Of a stretch of 64,000 bases of DNA, positions 53,024 to 61,306 are shown piece after piece. Position numbers and translations under genes: made by a program. Under the pieces are notes generated by a model that was not told where the DNA came from, did not search any database, and saw nothing but the letters and a program-made list of their open reading frames with translations. This DNA is from Natrarchaeobius oligotrophus. GTDB lineage: Archaea; Halobacteriota; Halobacteria; Halobacteriales; Natrialbaceae. How positions within the stretch are numbered: the stretch's first letter is position 1; the number at the start of each line of letters is the position of its first letter. The stretch is from positions 1 through 64,000 of the forward strand of contig NZ_REFZ01000007.1 of NCBI RefSeq assembly GCF_003841465.1. The letters are read 5' to 3'.

Positions 53024-53230
53024 ACGACACCCTCCACTCGCCGACGTGCGAGCGGGTGACGTGATCGCCGCAGCCACGGCGGTCGACGTACTCGAGTCGA
53101 CGCTCCTCGAACGCCTCCTCGAGTTCGTCCCAGCGGCACCGTTCGGGACAGCCGTGGTCGCCGTGGGTGACCGAGTTGACGTGCGTTCCGCTCGCGCCCG
53201 AACGACGTGGCGGTTGAGCCGAATACGTTC
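52989..53230 (-). pseudogene. Possible gene remnant or gene with non-standard start
   Basis: One minus-strand frame reads THVNSVTHGDHGCPERCRWD, then ELEEAFEERRLEYVDRRGCG and DHVTRSHVGEWRVSF, with strong haloarchaeal codon character. It has no ATG, GTG or TTG upstream before an in-frame TGA near 53230. It ends with TGA at 52989-52991, overlapping the end of the arginase gene. Cys residues and His (CPERCRW, RRGCGDH) suggest a metal site. It is probably a decayed or frameshifted small gene. I do not recognise the family. Confidence 0.35.
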
Positions 53231-53313
53231 ACCCGAAACGTTCGCTCGGATCGCGATCGACGCGACTCGATGCGGTCTGCGACCCGCCGGGCGACCGACC
53301 GCGAACCCGCCGC

Positions 53314-53718
53314 TCAGCAACAGAACATGAACGGATAGATCAGGGCGACGCGGTCGCCGTCCTCGAGCACCGTCTCGAAGCCGTCGGCGTGTTCGTTGAA
53401 CCGACCGTTGACGCAGACGCGGGCGTAGGTGCGCGTCTGTTCGCCCGGCGGGTTCTTTCGCCACGTGCCCGGAAGCGACTCCGGCGGGTCGGCCCAGCCC
53501 CGGGCCGTCGCGTCGGCCTCCGTCTCCGCGACGAGCAGGTCCGCGACGTCGTACTCCTCGAAGAACGCCTCGAGGAACTCGCGCAGTCGACGTCCCTCGA
53601 ACGTGAACTCGAGTTCGTGCGCGCCGACGGCCTCGCGGACGTGGCCGGTACACCGGACCGTCACCGTCGTCCGGGGTCGTTCTCGATCCGGCTCGCACTC
53701 CGTGGATTCTGTCGACAT
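53314..53718 (-). CDS. MoaD/ThiS-like beta-grasp protein ending in Cys-Cys
   Basis: A 134-residue protein. After a short acidic stretch it shows a beta-grasp domain like MoaD/ThiS: TTVTVRCTGHVREAVGAHEL, RRLREFLEAFFEEYDVADLL, YARVCVNGRFNEHADGFETV, and LEDGDRVALIYPFMFCC. The family normally ends in Gly-Gly, which is adenylated and thiolated for sulfur transfer or protein conjugation. Here the terminus is Phe-Cys-Cys. This could be a distinct chemistry or a protein that no longer acts as a sulfur carrier. It is divergent from an NnrS-like membrane protein gene. Start at the ATG at 53718. Confidence 0.78.
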   Translation of the reverse strand: MSTESTECEPDRERPRTTVTVRCTGHVREAVGAHELEFTFEGRRLREFLEAFFEEYDVADLLVAETEADATARGWADPPESLPGTWRKNPPGEQTRTYARVCVNGRFNEHADGFETVLEDGDRVALIYPFMFCC

Positions 53719-53806
53719 ACTCGATGCTCCGTCGCCGCCGAGCGAAAGCCCGACTCCGAACACGTTCGGATACAACGGGACGGCGGTCGAACGCGAACGG
53801 GATCGT

Positions 53807-55201
53807 ATGAACCGGTTACCCGGGGAACTCAGGACGGACCAGCAGCCGCCGATGGCGATCCCGCTGCGCCACTTCGTCGTGGCGCTCGGGTTCCTGTTCG
53901 CGACGGTCGTCGGCGGATTCGCGCTCGCGCTACCCGGGGGTTCCGGACTCTCGGCCGTCGCGCACGTCCACGTCGCATTGCTCGGCTGGATCGGGATCAC
54001 GATCATGGGCGCGATGACGCAGTTCGTCCCCGTCTGGTCGGGCGTGGCGATCCACTCTCGCCGCCTCGCGGTCGTCCAGCTGTGGCTCGTGACCGTCGGT
54101 GCGATCGGGTTCGTCGTCGCTTTGCTCGCGGGTGAGGTGACCTGGCTCCCGTACGTCGCGGCACCGATTCTGCTCGGGCTGTGGACGTTCGTCTACACCG
54201 TCGGCCGGACCCTGCTCCGGGCGCGTCCGTTGGACTTCACCGAACGCCATTTCGCGCTCGCGCTGGCCTGTTTCGCCGTCCTCGCGCCGCTCGGCTACCT
54301 GCTGGCCGTCGACTTCTCGAGGCCGATTTTCGACGCGACGCCGCTGGCCCGCGGAGACGCGTTGGTCGTCCACGCGACGCTCGCGCTGTACGGAGCCGTC
54401 CTCGTCACGATCGTGGGCGCGCTCCGTCAGCTGACGGCGATGTTCGCCCAGTCGGAGCCGGACGCCCTCGACGACGCGCTCTTTCGTCTCGAGACGGTAG
54501 CCGTTCCGCTCGGTCTCGTCGCGTTCGCGGCGGGTCGCGGCCTCGGACTCGAGTCGGTGGCTCGCGCGGGCGGGCTCGCGTTCCTCCTCGGGCTGGCCGC
54601 GTTCACCGTCGTCGTCGCTCGTCTGCTCGGGCGCGCGACGGCCGATCGATCCCCGATGACGGATCGGTACTGGGTCGTCGTCGCGTCGCTTTCCGCCTGG
54701 ATCGCGCTCGCCGTCCCGGCCTGGTGGCTCGATCCGCTCGGCCACGGTGGACTGTTCGGTCACCCGGACGCGGCGATCCTGCTGGTCGTGGGCGTCTTCG
54801 CGTTCGTCGTCGTCGGTTCGCTCTATCACGTCGTCCCCTTCATCGTCTGGCTCGAGCGCTACAGCGACCGTATCGGTTTCGAGCCGGTTCCGACGGTCGA
54901 CGACCTCTACGACGGCCGACTCGAGCGAGCCGACTTCGGACTCACGGTCGTCGGATTCGCCGGCCTGGCTGCGGAACCGTTCGTCGCCGCCCCCGGCGTC
55001 GTGACGGCGGGTTTCGCCGCCATCCTGGGGATCGGATTCTGTCTGTTCGTCCTGAACGTGCTCCGTTCGATCCACCGTCACGCGCCCGGGGGCGTCGCCG
55101 GCGTCCTCGCGGGCTCGAGCCCCACCGACGGAGAGGGCAACGAGGCGGGTTCGAGCGCCGACGTCCGGGCCGCGGAGACGACCGGCGATCCCAACCGATG
55201 A
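53807..55201 (+). CDS. NnrS / heme-copper oxidase subunit I-like membrane protein 1
   Basis: A 464-residue membrane protein with about twelve helices. AHVHVALLGWIGITIMGAMT (about residue 50), ALVVHATLALYGAVLVTIVG, and GSLYHVVPFIVWLERYS each hold histidines at helix positions like those that bind heme or copper in NnrS and cytochrome oxidase subunit I. The C-terminal 30 residues are a disordered acidic tail. It probably belongs to nitric-oxide or respiratory metabolism (inference from family resemblance). The start ATG is at 53807. Another NnrS-like gene lies convergent just downstream. Confidence 0.72.
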   Translation: MNRLPGELRTDQQPPMAIPLRHFVVALGFLFATVVGGFALALPGGSGLSAVAHVHVALLGWIGITIMGAMTQFVPVWSGVAIHSRRLAVVQLWLVTVGAIGFVVALLAGEVTWLPYVAAPILLGLWTFVYTVGRTLLRARPLDFTERHFALALACFAVLAPLGYLLAVDFSRPIFDATPLARGDALVVHATLALYGAVLVTIVGALRQLTAMFAQSEPDALDDALFRLETVAVPLGLVAFAAGRGLGLESVARAGGLAFLLGLAAFTVVVARLLGRATADRSPMTDRYWVVVASLSAWIALAVPAWWLDPLGHGGLFGHPDAAILLVVGVFAFVVVGSLYHVVPFIVWLERYSDRIGFEPVPTVDDLYDGRLERADFGLTVVGFAGLAAEPFVAAPGVVTAGFAAILGIGFCLFVLNVLRSIHRHAPGGVAGVLAGSSPTDGEGNEAGSSADVRAAETTGDPNR

Positions 55202-55243
55202 CGGGCGCGCGGGTGACCCGAACCAGCCGACGCTCGACCGGCC

Positions 55244-56434
55244 TCAGACGGGACGGGCGCGAAACACCGATCCGAGTACCACGGCGTAGAGCACCGCACC
55301 CAGTACCGAGAGCGACCGTCCCGCGGTCGCGACGGCCGAACCGAGAGCCACCAGTCCGACCCCCTCGAGCGCCAGGCCGACGATCAGCGCCAGCGCGGCC
55401 GCCGCCGCGGTCCGATCGTCGACGCGCGCGCTCGAGGCCACCGCCGGCGGATAGAAGTGATAGGTGACGCCGACGATCGTCAGACCGAGGAAGCCGCCGA
55501 TCGCGATCCGGTAGTGGGTCTCGACGACTCCGGCGCTCCCGGCGGCGACCACGACGGTGCCGCCGAGCGCGGCGAGCAAAACGGCGAAGCCCGAGGCGGC
55601 GAGGATCGTCCAGCCCCCGACGCGACGGCGCTCGCTGCGGCGGTAGACGTCGGCGTACGCGACCGCGAAGCCGACGAGTGCGATCATCTGCAGCGCCGCG
55701 CCGATCCGGAACGCGCTCTCGCTCCGAAAGCCGAGCGCGAGCAGCGCCGGTCCGACGGCACCGGTCGGCAAAACGACGGCCACGAGACTCCCATGTGGCG
55801 CGACGGCGAGCAGCCGGGGGAGGAGCCGAAATCCGATCGCGAAGACGAGCAGGGCCGCCGCGCCGGCCGCGAGCAGGTGGGTCGTCGCCTGCGCCGGGAG
55901 CGCCGCCGATCCCGCGCCGATCCGATCGACCGCGGCCAGACTCGAGCCGACGAGCAGGTACGCGAAGACGAACGGAATCGCGGCGTTTGCGATCCGATCG
56001 ACGCGCGTCCGGTGGGCGTCGACCGAGCCGGTTCCGGTCTCGCGTCCCGTCCAGTTACTCCGGACGGTCCAGCCGACGCTCCCGACGAAGACGAGACAGC
56101 CGGCGAGCCAGGACGCGGCCGCGACGGTACCGACGATCGGCGGCGCGAGTTCGGCGGCGTTCGCGAAGAACCCGACCGCGCCCACGGCCGCGAGCGGCAG
56201 ATGGATGGTCGGCGCGCGCGGGACGGCGAGCTCGCGGGCGAAGTACGAAGGAACGAGCCCGTAGGCCTTTCCGAACACGACGTGAAAGACGAAGCCGTAC
56301 AGCCCGAGCGCGACGGTCGCCGGACGCGGATAGCCGGCGAGGACGGCGAGGTGCCAGGCGAGAAAGAACGCGACGCCGGTCGCGACGAACGCCCGCGACC
56401 AGCGACTGACCGTCGCCGCCGTACTCGGTGCCAT
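55244..56434 (-). CDS. NnrS / heme-copper oxidase subunit I-like membrane protein 2
   Basis: A 396-residue protein with about twelve helices, paralogous in style to the neighbouring gene. FFLAWHLAVLAGYPRPATVA, LYGFVFHVVFGKAYGLVPSY, and HYRIAIGGFLGLTIVGVTYH with the following HFYPP have histidines at spaced helix positions suggesting heme or metal binding. The ATG at 56434 is preferred; it lies 6 nt after the stop of the upstream gene, so these two are co-transcribed. Confidence 0.72.
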   Translation of the reverse strand: MAPSTAATVSRWSRAFVATGVAFFLAWHLAVLAGYPRPATVALGLYGFVFHVVFGKAYGLVPSYFARELAVPRAPTIHLPLAAVGAVGFFANAAELAPPIVGTVAAASWLAGCLVFVGSVGWTVRSNWTGRETGTGSVDAHRTRVDRIANAAIPFVFAYLLVGSSLAAVDRIGAGSAALPAQATTHLLAAGAAALLVFAIGFRLLPRLLAVAPHGSLVAVVLPTGAVGPALLALGFRSESAFRIGAALQMIALVGFAVAYADVYRRSERRRVGGWTILAASGFAVLLAALGGTVVVAAGSAGVVETHYRIAIGGFLGLTIVGVTYHFYPPAVASSARVDDRTAAAAALALIVGLALEGVGLVALGSAVATAGRSLSVLGAVLYAVVLGSVFRARPV

Positions 56435-56440
56435 CGCCAC

Positions 56441-57148
56441 TCAGAACGGCGCGGCGTCCTCCGGTTCGCTCGAGACGTCGACGGACGAGGATGGGGTCGA
56501 CTCGACAGCCGCGTTGCTCGACGCGGACGTGCCGGCGTTCGAGCCCCCTTCATCCTCCCCGGGAACCCGTCCGGTCTCGCGCAGCCCGCGCTCGAGGCCG
56601 GCCAGCGAGTCGTTGAGAAGCGTCGCCTGGTGGTGTGAGGGATGAATTCTGACGAGGACGACCTCGTACTCGTGGCGGTCGGAGAGGCCGTTCCAGGCGC
56701 GAAACGAGCCCGTAACGAGGGCGTCGGCCTGCGGACAGAACTCGGTCGTTGGCGTAAACTCCGCCCGGAGGACGTCCGGATCGTCGGCGTCGATCGCGTA
56801 CCGAAACCCCGCGCCCGGGTGGCGGCGATCCAGGTTCAGCGTCGCGAGGTTGTACCCGAACGTCGCGTCGTAGACGCCCCGCCGTTCGAACAGTCCTCGC
56901 GTCAGCCGGTGGAACCCGACGTGGGCGTCGTCGACCAGCACGCGGTGGTCCGCGAGGAACGGCCCCGGCTCCGGCAGGGTGTCGGAAACGAACTCGTCCC
57001 AGGGATCGAAGCCGGTGCTATCGTCGTTCGCGGATCGACTGCGGGAGAACGGATTCATCTCGAGCGACAGTTCGGACCGAGACGCCCAGTAGGCCGTCCC
57101 GAACGTGTGCGGTGTCGTCTGCGACGGTTTCTCGTCCGGACCGCTCAC
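56441..57148 (-). CDS. Hypothetical protein co-transcribed with an NnrS-like gene
   Basis: A 235-residue soluble protein. Residues about 50-190 look folded: FDPWDEFVSDTLPEPGPFLA, RGVYDATFGYNLATLNLDRR, TPTTEFCPQADALVTGSFRA, and YEVVLVRIHPSHHQATLLND. The Cys and the Pro-Ser-His-His are eye-catching and might bind a metal. The last 45 residues are low-complexity Ser/Glu. No signal peptide or membrane helix is present. I do not recognise the family. It is the first gene of a two-gene unit with NnrS-like protein 2. Confidence 0.72.
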   Translation of the reverse strand: MSGPDEKPSQTTPHTFGTAYWASRSELSLEMNPFSRSRSANDDSTGFDPWDEFVSDTLPEPGPFLADHRVLVDDAHVGFHRLTRGLFERRGVYDATFGYNLATLNLDRRHPGAGFRYAIDADDPDVLRAEFTPTTEFCPQADALVTGSFRAWNGLSDRHEYEVVLVRIHPSHHQATLLNDSLAGLERGLRETGRVPGEDEGGSNAGTSASSNAAVESTPSSSVDVSSEPEDAAPF

Positions 57149-57175
57149 GTCAGTACGTCGGTCCGACAGACGGTA

Positions 57176-57796
57176 TCACTCGCCGTTCTCGAGCCGCGTC
57201 TCGCCCGAGGCGGCGTCGACGGTGACGCGGACGATTCCAGCCTCAGTCTCGAACAGGACGATCCAGGTAGCGCTGATCCGGTGGGGACCGTCTGCGATCG
57301 GCGCGTCCGGATCGTACTCCGTTCGTGCGTCCGAGAGCGCCTCCCGCGCGAGTCGCTCGGCTTCCGCCGACTCCTCGATCCGGACGTCGTCGATCAGCCG
57401 GACGGTCACGACCGGCACGTCGGCCATCCGGACGACGCGCTCGGTGACGCTACCGACCAGCACCCGATCGAGACCGGTTCGTCCCTGGGTCCCCATGACG
57501 ATCACGTCGATCGACTCCGCCTCGGCGTACGCGAGGATCTCCTCGTGTGGCACCCCGTGGTCGACCGCGGTGGCGACCTCGAGGCCCGCCCGCCTCGCCT
57601 CGCTCTCGACGTGTTCGACCGCCCGGTGGGCGGCGGGCGTCGCCTCCTCGCTCTCGAGCGTTCCCAGCGGTCCCTCCGGAACGACCGATAGCGCGTGGAC
57701 GCGGGCGCCGAATCGTTCCGCGATCGTCAGTCCGTGGACGATCGACCGTCGGGTGCCGTCGCTCCCGTCCGTCGGAATGAGCACGTTCTGATACAT
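57176..57796 (-). CDS. Universal stress protein with C-terminal extension
   Basis: A 206-residue protein. The UspA domain (about 1-140) has NVLIPTDGSDGTRRSIVHGL and the ATP-loop signature GTQGRTGLDRVLVGSVTERV. The C-terminal 60 residues (RISATWIVLFETEAGIVRVT, VDAASGETRLENGE) resemble a small PepSY-like beta unit, an arrangement not found in E. coli UspA. The start is the ATG at 57796 (MYQNVLIPTDG); longer in-frame forms add a basic stretch without family character. Likely role: response to stress or energy state; the added domain is of unknown role. Confidence 0.88.
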   Translation of the reverse strand: MYQNVLIPTDGSDGTRRSIVHGLTIAERFGARVHALSVVPEGPLGTLESEEATPAAHRAVEHVESEARRAGLEVATAVDHGVPHEEILAYAEAESIDVIVMGTQGRTGLDRVLVGSVTERVVRMADVPVVTVRLIDDVRIEESAEAERLAREALSDARTEYDPDAPIADGPHRISATWIVLFETEAGIVRVTVDAASGETRLENGE

Positions 57797-57934
57797 CGAC
57801 ACCACGACGTTCGGAAGCCGCAGGTAAATACTGTCGCGGTGAACTCTCGGCCGCGTCCGTCGGCCCGCGATCGCGGGAGCGGACGGCCGCAACCGGATAT
57901 CGTCGTCTTCGGCGAACGAGTCGGTGCACAGCCG

Positions 57935-58072
57935 TTATCCCGTCGCGACGCCGACGCGATCGACCGACGCCCCACAGAGCGGACAGCCGTGTTCCACCGT
58001 CGCCTCGAGCGATTCGACGGGAAGGTCGATCGTTCCCGTACAGTCCGGGCAGGTGTACTCGTGGGTGGTCAT
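57935..58072 (-). CDS. Small zinc-ribbon protein, 45 aa
   Basis: A 45-residue protein with two CxxC knuckles (YTCPDCTGTIDLPVES and HGCPLCGASVDR), a complete four-cysteine zinc ribbon. Start ATG at 58072 (MTTHEYTC). It resembles the small zinc-finger proteins common in haloarchaea, for which roles in RNA or protein binding have been suggested. It is transcribed in the same direction as its neighbours but 138 nt from the universal stress protein gene. Confidence 0.78.
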   Translation of the reverse strand: MTTHEYTCPDCTGTIDLPVESLEATVEHGCPLCGASVDRVGVATG

Positions 58073-58196
58073 ACTCGGTACGAGGCGATCCGAGCGGATA
58101 CGTAACGCACCTCGATACCGGGGTGGTTTATATGGTCCGACGCTCGCTCGCCCGATTCGCCGGACAGGATGGCGCTCTCGCCGCCCGACCTGCCGG

Positions 58197-58994
58197 TTAG
58201 GGGAGTCGATCGGCGGCCCACGCGGCGCGCTCGCGAACCGTCGGATCGGGATCGTCAGTTGCGAGCGCCGACAGCAGTTCGTCGACGCGTCCGAGTCCAC
58301 CACACGCGCTCGAATCCGTCAGTTCGCCGCCGTCGCGGCGAACTTCGGCACCGTCGCACGCGACGACCGACGGTTCGGCGTCGATCCCGTCGACGACCCG
58401 TCCGACCGCGTCCGCGGCGGCCGCCCGCGCGGCCGGCTCGTCGGCTTCGAGTCCCGCGACGAGCGTCGATCCGGTAGCGGCGACGGCCGCCGGCTCGAGC
58501 GCGTCGAGTTCGGCACTCGAGAGGCGAGCCAGCGTTTCGATCCCCCGAACGTCGTATCCGTCGCGCTCCTCGAGTGCGGCCGCGATCGTCTCGGCGTGGT
58601 CGACCAGCGCGGCCGGCCGGTCCGCCGCGACGGTCGCGAGACAGCGAAGCAGTTCTGACGTCGCGGCGTGGGTCGGATCGTCCGCGAGGAACGCGACGAT
58701 CCCGTCGATCGACGGGGCGACGTCGTCGACCGACTCGTCGGCGAGTTCCGCGAGACAGTAAGCGATCTCCTCGTGACAGTCCGTCGCGGACTCGCCGAGA
58801 AGCTGACGGAGTTTCGGAACGGTCGGGACGACTCGTTCGGGCCGTTCGTCGACGTGGCGGCGAACGCGTTGGACGGCGTCGCGGCGCGCGCCTTCGCTCG
58901 GATCGTCGAGCCGAGCGAGCACGGACGGCAGGTCGAATTCGTCTGAACCGTCGCGGTGCTCGTCGGACTCGTGGCTCTCCCCATCCCCATCCAT
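58197..58994 (-). CDS. HEAT-repeat protein
   Basis: A 265-residue acidic, helix-rich protein with about five HEAT-like units (DLPSVLARLDDPSEGARRDA, VVPTVPKLRQLLGESATDCH, EEIAYCLAELADESVDDVAP, and LSALATDDPDPTVRERAAWA). No catalytic motif, signal or membrane segment. HEAT solenoids bind proteins; the partner here is unknown. It lies downstream of the spoVR gene on the same strand, but a pair of palindromic repeats intervenes and may separate the transcripts. Confidence 0.8.
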   Translation of the reverse strand: MDGDGESHESDEHRDGSDEFDLPSVLARLDDPSEGARRDAVQRVRRHVDERPERVVPTVPKLRQLLGESATDCHEEIAYCLAELADESVDDVAPSIDGIVAFLADDPTHAATSELLRCLATVAADRPAALVDHAETIAAALEERDGYDVRGIETLARLSSAELDALEPAAVAATGSTLVAGLEADEPAARAAAADAVGRVVDGIDAEPSVVACDGAEVRRDGGELTDSSACGGLGRVDELLSALATDDPDPTVRERAAWAADRLP

Positions 58995-59071
58995 CGTACC
59001 CCTGCATGATTGATAGAACCCAAAAGCCTTCCGGCAGTTTAATTCGGAACGTTCAGGAAGAAACGACAGTC

Positions 59072-59150
59072 AGACGGTCCGTTGTGCGCCAGGACCGGCG
59101 CAATCGCGACAGTCCGGGATTGCACCGGCAAATCGTCACAGCAGACCGTC
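59072..59150 (-). repeat. Palindromic element copy C1, head-to-head with C2
   Basis: Read on the minus strand, this copy shows GACGGTCTGCTGTG, then ACGATTTGCCGG, then an inner stem CCGGTGCAATC / GATTGCGCCGG with one mismatch, matching the left half and the inner stem of C2. It lies next to and opposite copy C2. Confidence 0.6.
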
Positions 59151-59152
59151 TC

Positions 59153-59233
59153 ATACGGATTGCTGTAACGATTTACCGGCGCAACCGCCGCATGGATCGC
59201 GGTTGCGCCGGAAATGACTTACAGTAAACCGTC
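59153..59233 (-). repeat. Palindromic element copy C2 (abuts spoVR stop codon)
   Basis: ATACGGATTGCTGTAA and TTACAGTAAACCGT form the outer arms, and the inner stem CCGGCGCAACCGC / GCGGTTGCGCCGG is a perfect 13-bp inverted repeat around a short loop. The element runs up to the TGA (59234-59236) of the SpoVR-type gene. It is the best-conserved copy in the window. Confidence 0.78.
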
Positions 59234-61261
59234 TCAGGCCAGCCACTCGTCGGGTTTCGTGTCGTAATCGACGTCGTCGGCGGCGAGGTGGTCGACCTCC
59301 TCCCACGGAACGTCCGTGATACTGACCTCCTCACCGTCGTAGCGGATCAGCTTCCCTCGTTCTTTCGCTTCGGGTTCGCGGTTGCGCCGCTTTGCGACCT
59401 CGACGTCGTGTTCGTCGACTTCCTTGACGATCGTCAGCAGGTTGACCGGTCGCCCCCAGAGTTCGAAGATTCGCTTCAACGTTTCTCGAGCCTGGCCCAG
59501 ATCGAGGACGACGCCGTTGTACTGGTGGCCAAGCAGCAGTTCGTTCGCGTTGTTGTAGTTGCCGTCGTACACCGCGATCGTCGGCTTGCCGAAGTTGGTG
59601 AACTGCAACAGCAGCTTCTTTTTGACGTCCTCGGCGGCGTCGCTCGCGACGTGGAACTGGCCGGTCGCCTTCGAGTGTTCGTAGGTGAAGTAGTTGTTCT
59701 CCGTGATGAACTCCTGGGTGAGAAACTCGTCCAGGAACGTCACGTCGTTGTGGCTCTCTCTGACGTCGAACATCCGATCCCATCCCGCGGTGACGTCGAC
59801 GTCCGAGAGCGCCTCCTCGACCGAGGAGTACCGGGCGTCGTCGAAGAGATACCGACCGATTCGCTCGAGTTCGCTCTGGCTCACCCGCGCGAGGAAGCCG
59901 CGGTTCTGGCGCTTGACGAGCGAGTAGTGTCGCCGGGCCAGCCCCTCGTAGGTGAGCACCTTCCAGGGGTATCGATCGACGTCGATCTCGCCGTTGCGGG
60001 CCGCTTCGAGCGCCTCTCTATCGACCCATTCGTTCGGAACCTCCTCGAGTTCGTCGAGCGTTTCGGCGGTGACCGCGGCGATGGCCTCCGGCGGCTCGAG
60101 CGTCTCGAGCACCTCGTCGAAGTCGACGACGTCGGTGAGGTTGCGCCAGGAGATCCCCTCCACGCGGAGCAATCGCTCGAGGACCTCGCGGCGGTTCGTG
60201 GTGTTCTCGGCGTACTCCCACAGCTCGAAGCCGAGGCTGTAGGGGTTGAGGCCGGGCGATCCGAGCACCCGTGCCATGTGATCGGCGTAGTCGATGACCT
60301 CGTCGGATTCGGCGAACCCCTCGTCGGTCATCATCTTCGACTCCCAGTAGGCGGCCCAGCCTTCGTTCATCACCTTCGTCATCTTCTGGGCGGCGAAGTA
60401 GTACGCCTCCGCTCGCATCATATCGAGGACGTCCCGTTGCCACTCCGTCATCTCGACGGCGCGCTCGGACTCCCCGTCGTACCGCTTGCCGTGTTCGCGG
60501 ACGAACGCGAGGAGGTCCTTCTGTGGCTCCTCCGGGAACGTCACCGCCGCGTCTTCGGCCTCGAGTTTTTCGAGCCACTCGTCGTCGAACACCTCCCCTT
60601 TGATCTCGTCGGAAAGTTCGAGCTCGTCCAGTTTGTCGGCGAGATCCTCGTCGATCTCGCCGTCCGGGCCCTCGACCTCGAGGCGGCGCTGGAACACCCG
60701 GTGCTGGTCGATGTTGTCCTCGAGCGAGAGGCAGTGGTCGATCCACTTTTCGACCTCGGCGCGGTCGATCTCCGGGTCGGACATGTACTCGTCGATCGCC
60801 CGGGCGTGGCGCTCGAGCATGGCGGCGGCGTTGACCTGGTCGTCGTCCGTGCGTCCGCTCGTGAAGAGGCCGAACCACTCGTTGTTCGCGAAGAAATCGG
60901 AGTGGGCCTCGACGTGGGTGATCACCGCCTTCTGGTCGGCGAGCGTGTTCGACTCCTGGAGGAAGGCGTGGGCCGGGTTGTCGTTGTTGACGATCTCGAA
61001 CGCTTTCCCGCCGCCGTACTGGCCCTGTTTCTGCTGGCGGTCGTACTGCATTCCCCACCGCCAGTGGGGATAGCGCGACTGGAATCCGCCGTAGGCGATG
61101 AGTTCGTTCATCTCGTCGTAGTCGATGATCCAGTATTTGACCGGGTACGGCTCGAGGCCGAGCTTTTCGGCCAGATTGCGAGCTTCGGAGACCGGCTCTT
61201 CCAGTTCGCTGGCGATCGCTTGCTTGCGGTATCGGTCGGCGTTGGAGTTCGTCTTGCTCAT
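59234..61261 (-). CDS. spoVR: SpoVR-family protein
   Basis: A 675-residue protein, full length for the SpoVR/YcgB family. Highlights are YWIIDYDEMNELIAYGGFQS, YPHWRWGMQYDRQQKQ, HVEAHSDFFANNEWF, NEGWAAYWESKMM, and PYSLGFELWEYAENTTNRRE. The function is unknown; in bacteria it is co-regulated with PrkA and YeaH during starvation. The ATG at 61261 is preferred over a GTG nine bases upstream. It follows the YhbH-type gene by 45 nt, in a prkA-yhbH-spoVR order seen in many bacteria and haloarchaea. Confidence 0.95.
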   Translation of the reverse strand: MSKTNSNADRYRKQAIASELEEPVSEARNLAEKLGLEPYPVKYWIIDYDEMNELIAYGGFQSRYPHWRWGMQYDRQQKQGQYGGGKAFEIVNNDNPAHAFLQESNTLADQKAVITHVEAHSDFFANNEWFGLFTSGRTDDDQVNAAAMLERHARAIDEYMSDPEIDRAEVEKWIDHCLSLEDNIDQHRVFQRRLEVEGPDGEIDEDLADKLDELELSDEIKGEVFDDEWLEKLEAEDAAVTFPEEPQKDLLAFVREHGKRYDGESERAVEMTEWQRDVLDMMRAEAYYFAAQKMTKVMNEGWAAYWESKMMTDEGFAESDEVIDYADHMARVLGSPGLNPYSLGFELWEYAENTTNRREVLERLLRVEGISWRNLTDVVDFDEVLETLEPPEAIAAVTAETLDELEEVPNEWVDREALEAARNGEIDVDRYPWKVLTYEGLARRHYSLVKRQNRGFLARVSQSELERIGRYLFDDARYSSVEEALSDVDVTAGWDRMFDVRESHNDVTFLDEFLTQEFITENNYFTYEHSKATGQFHVASDAAEDVKKKLLLQFTNFGKPTIAVYDGNYNNANELLLGHQYNGVVLDLGQARETLKRIFELWGRPVNLLTIVKEVDEHDVEVAKRRNREPEAKERGKLIRYDGEEVSITDVPWEEVDHLAADDVDYDTKPDEWLA

Positions 61262-61306
61262 GGGAACCACCGGGGTTCGCGGGTCGCGCGGGAACCGCTG
61301 GCGCGG

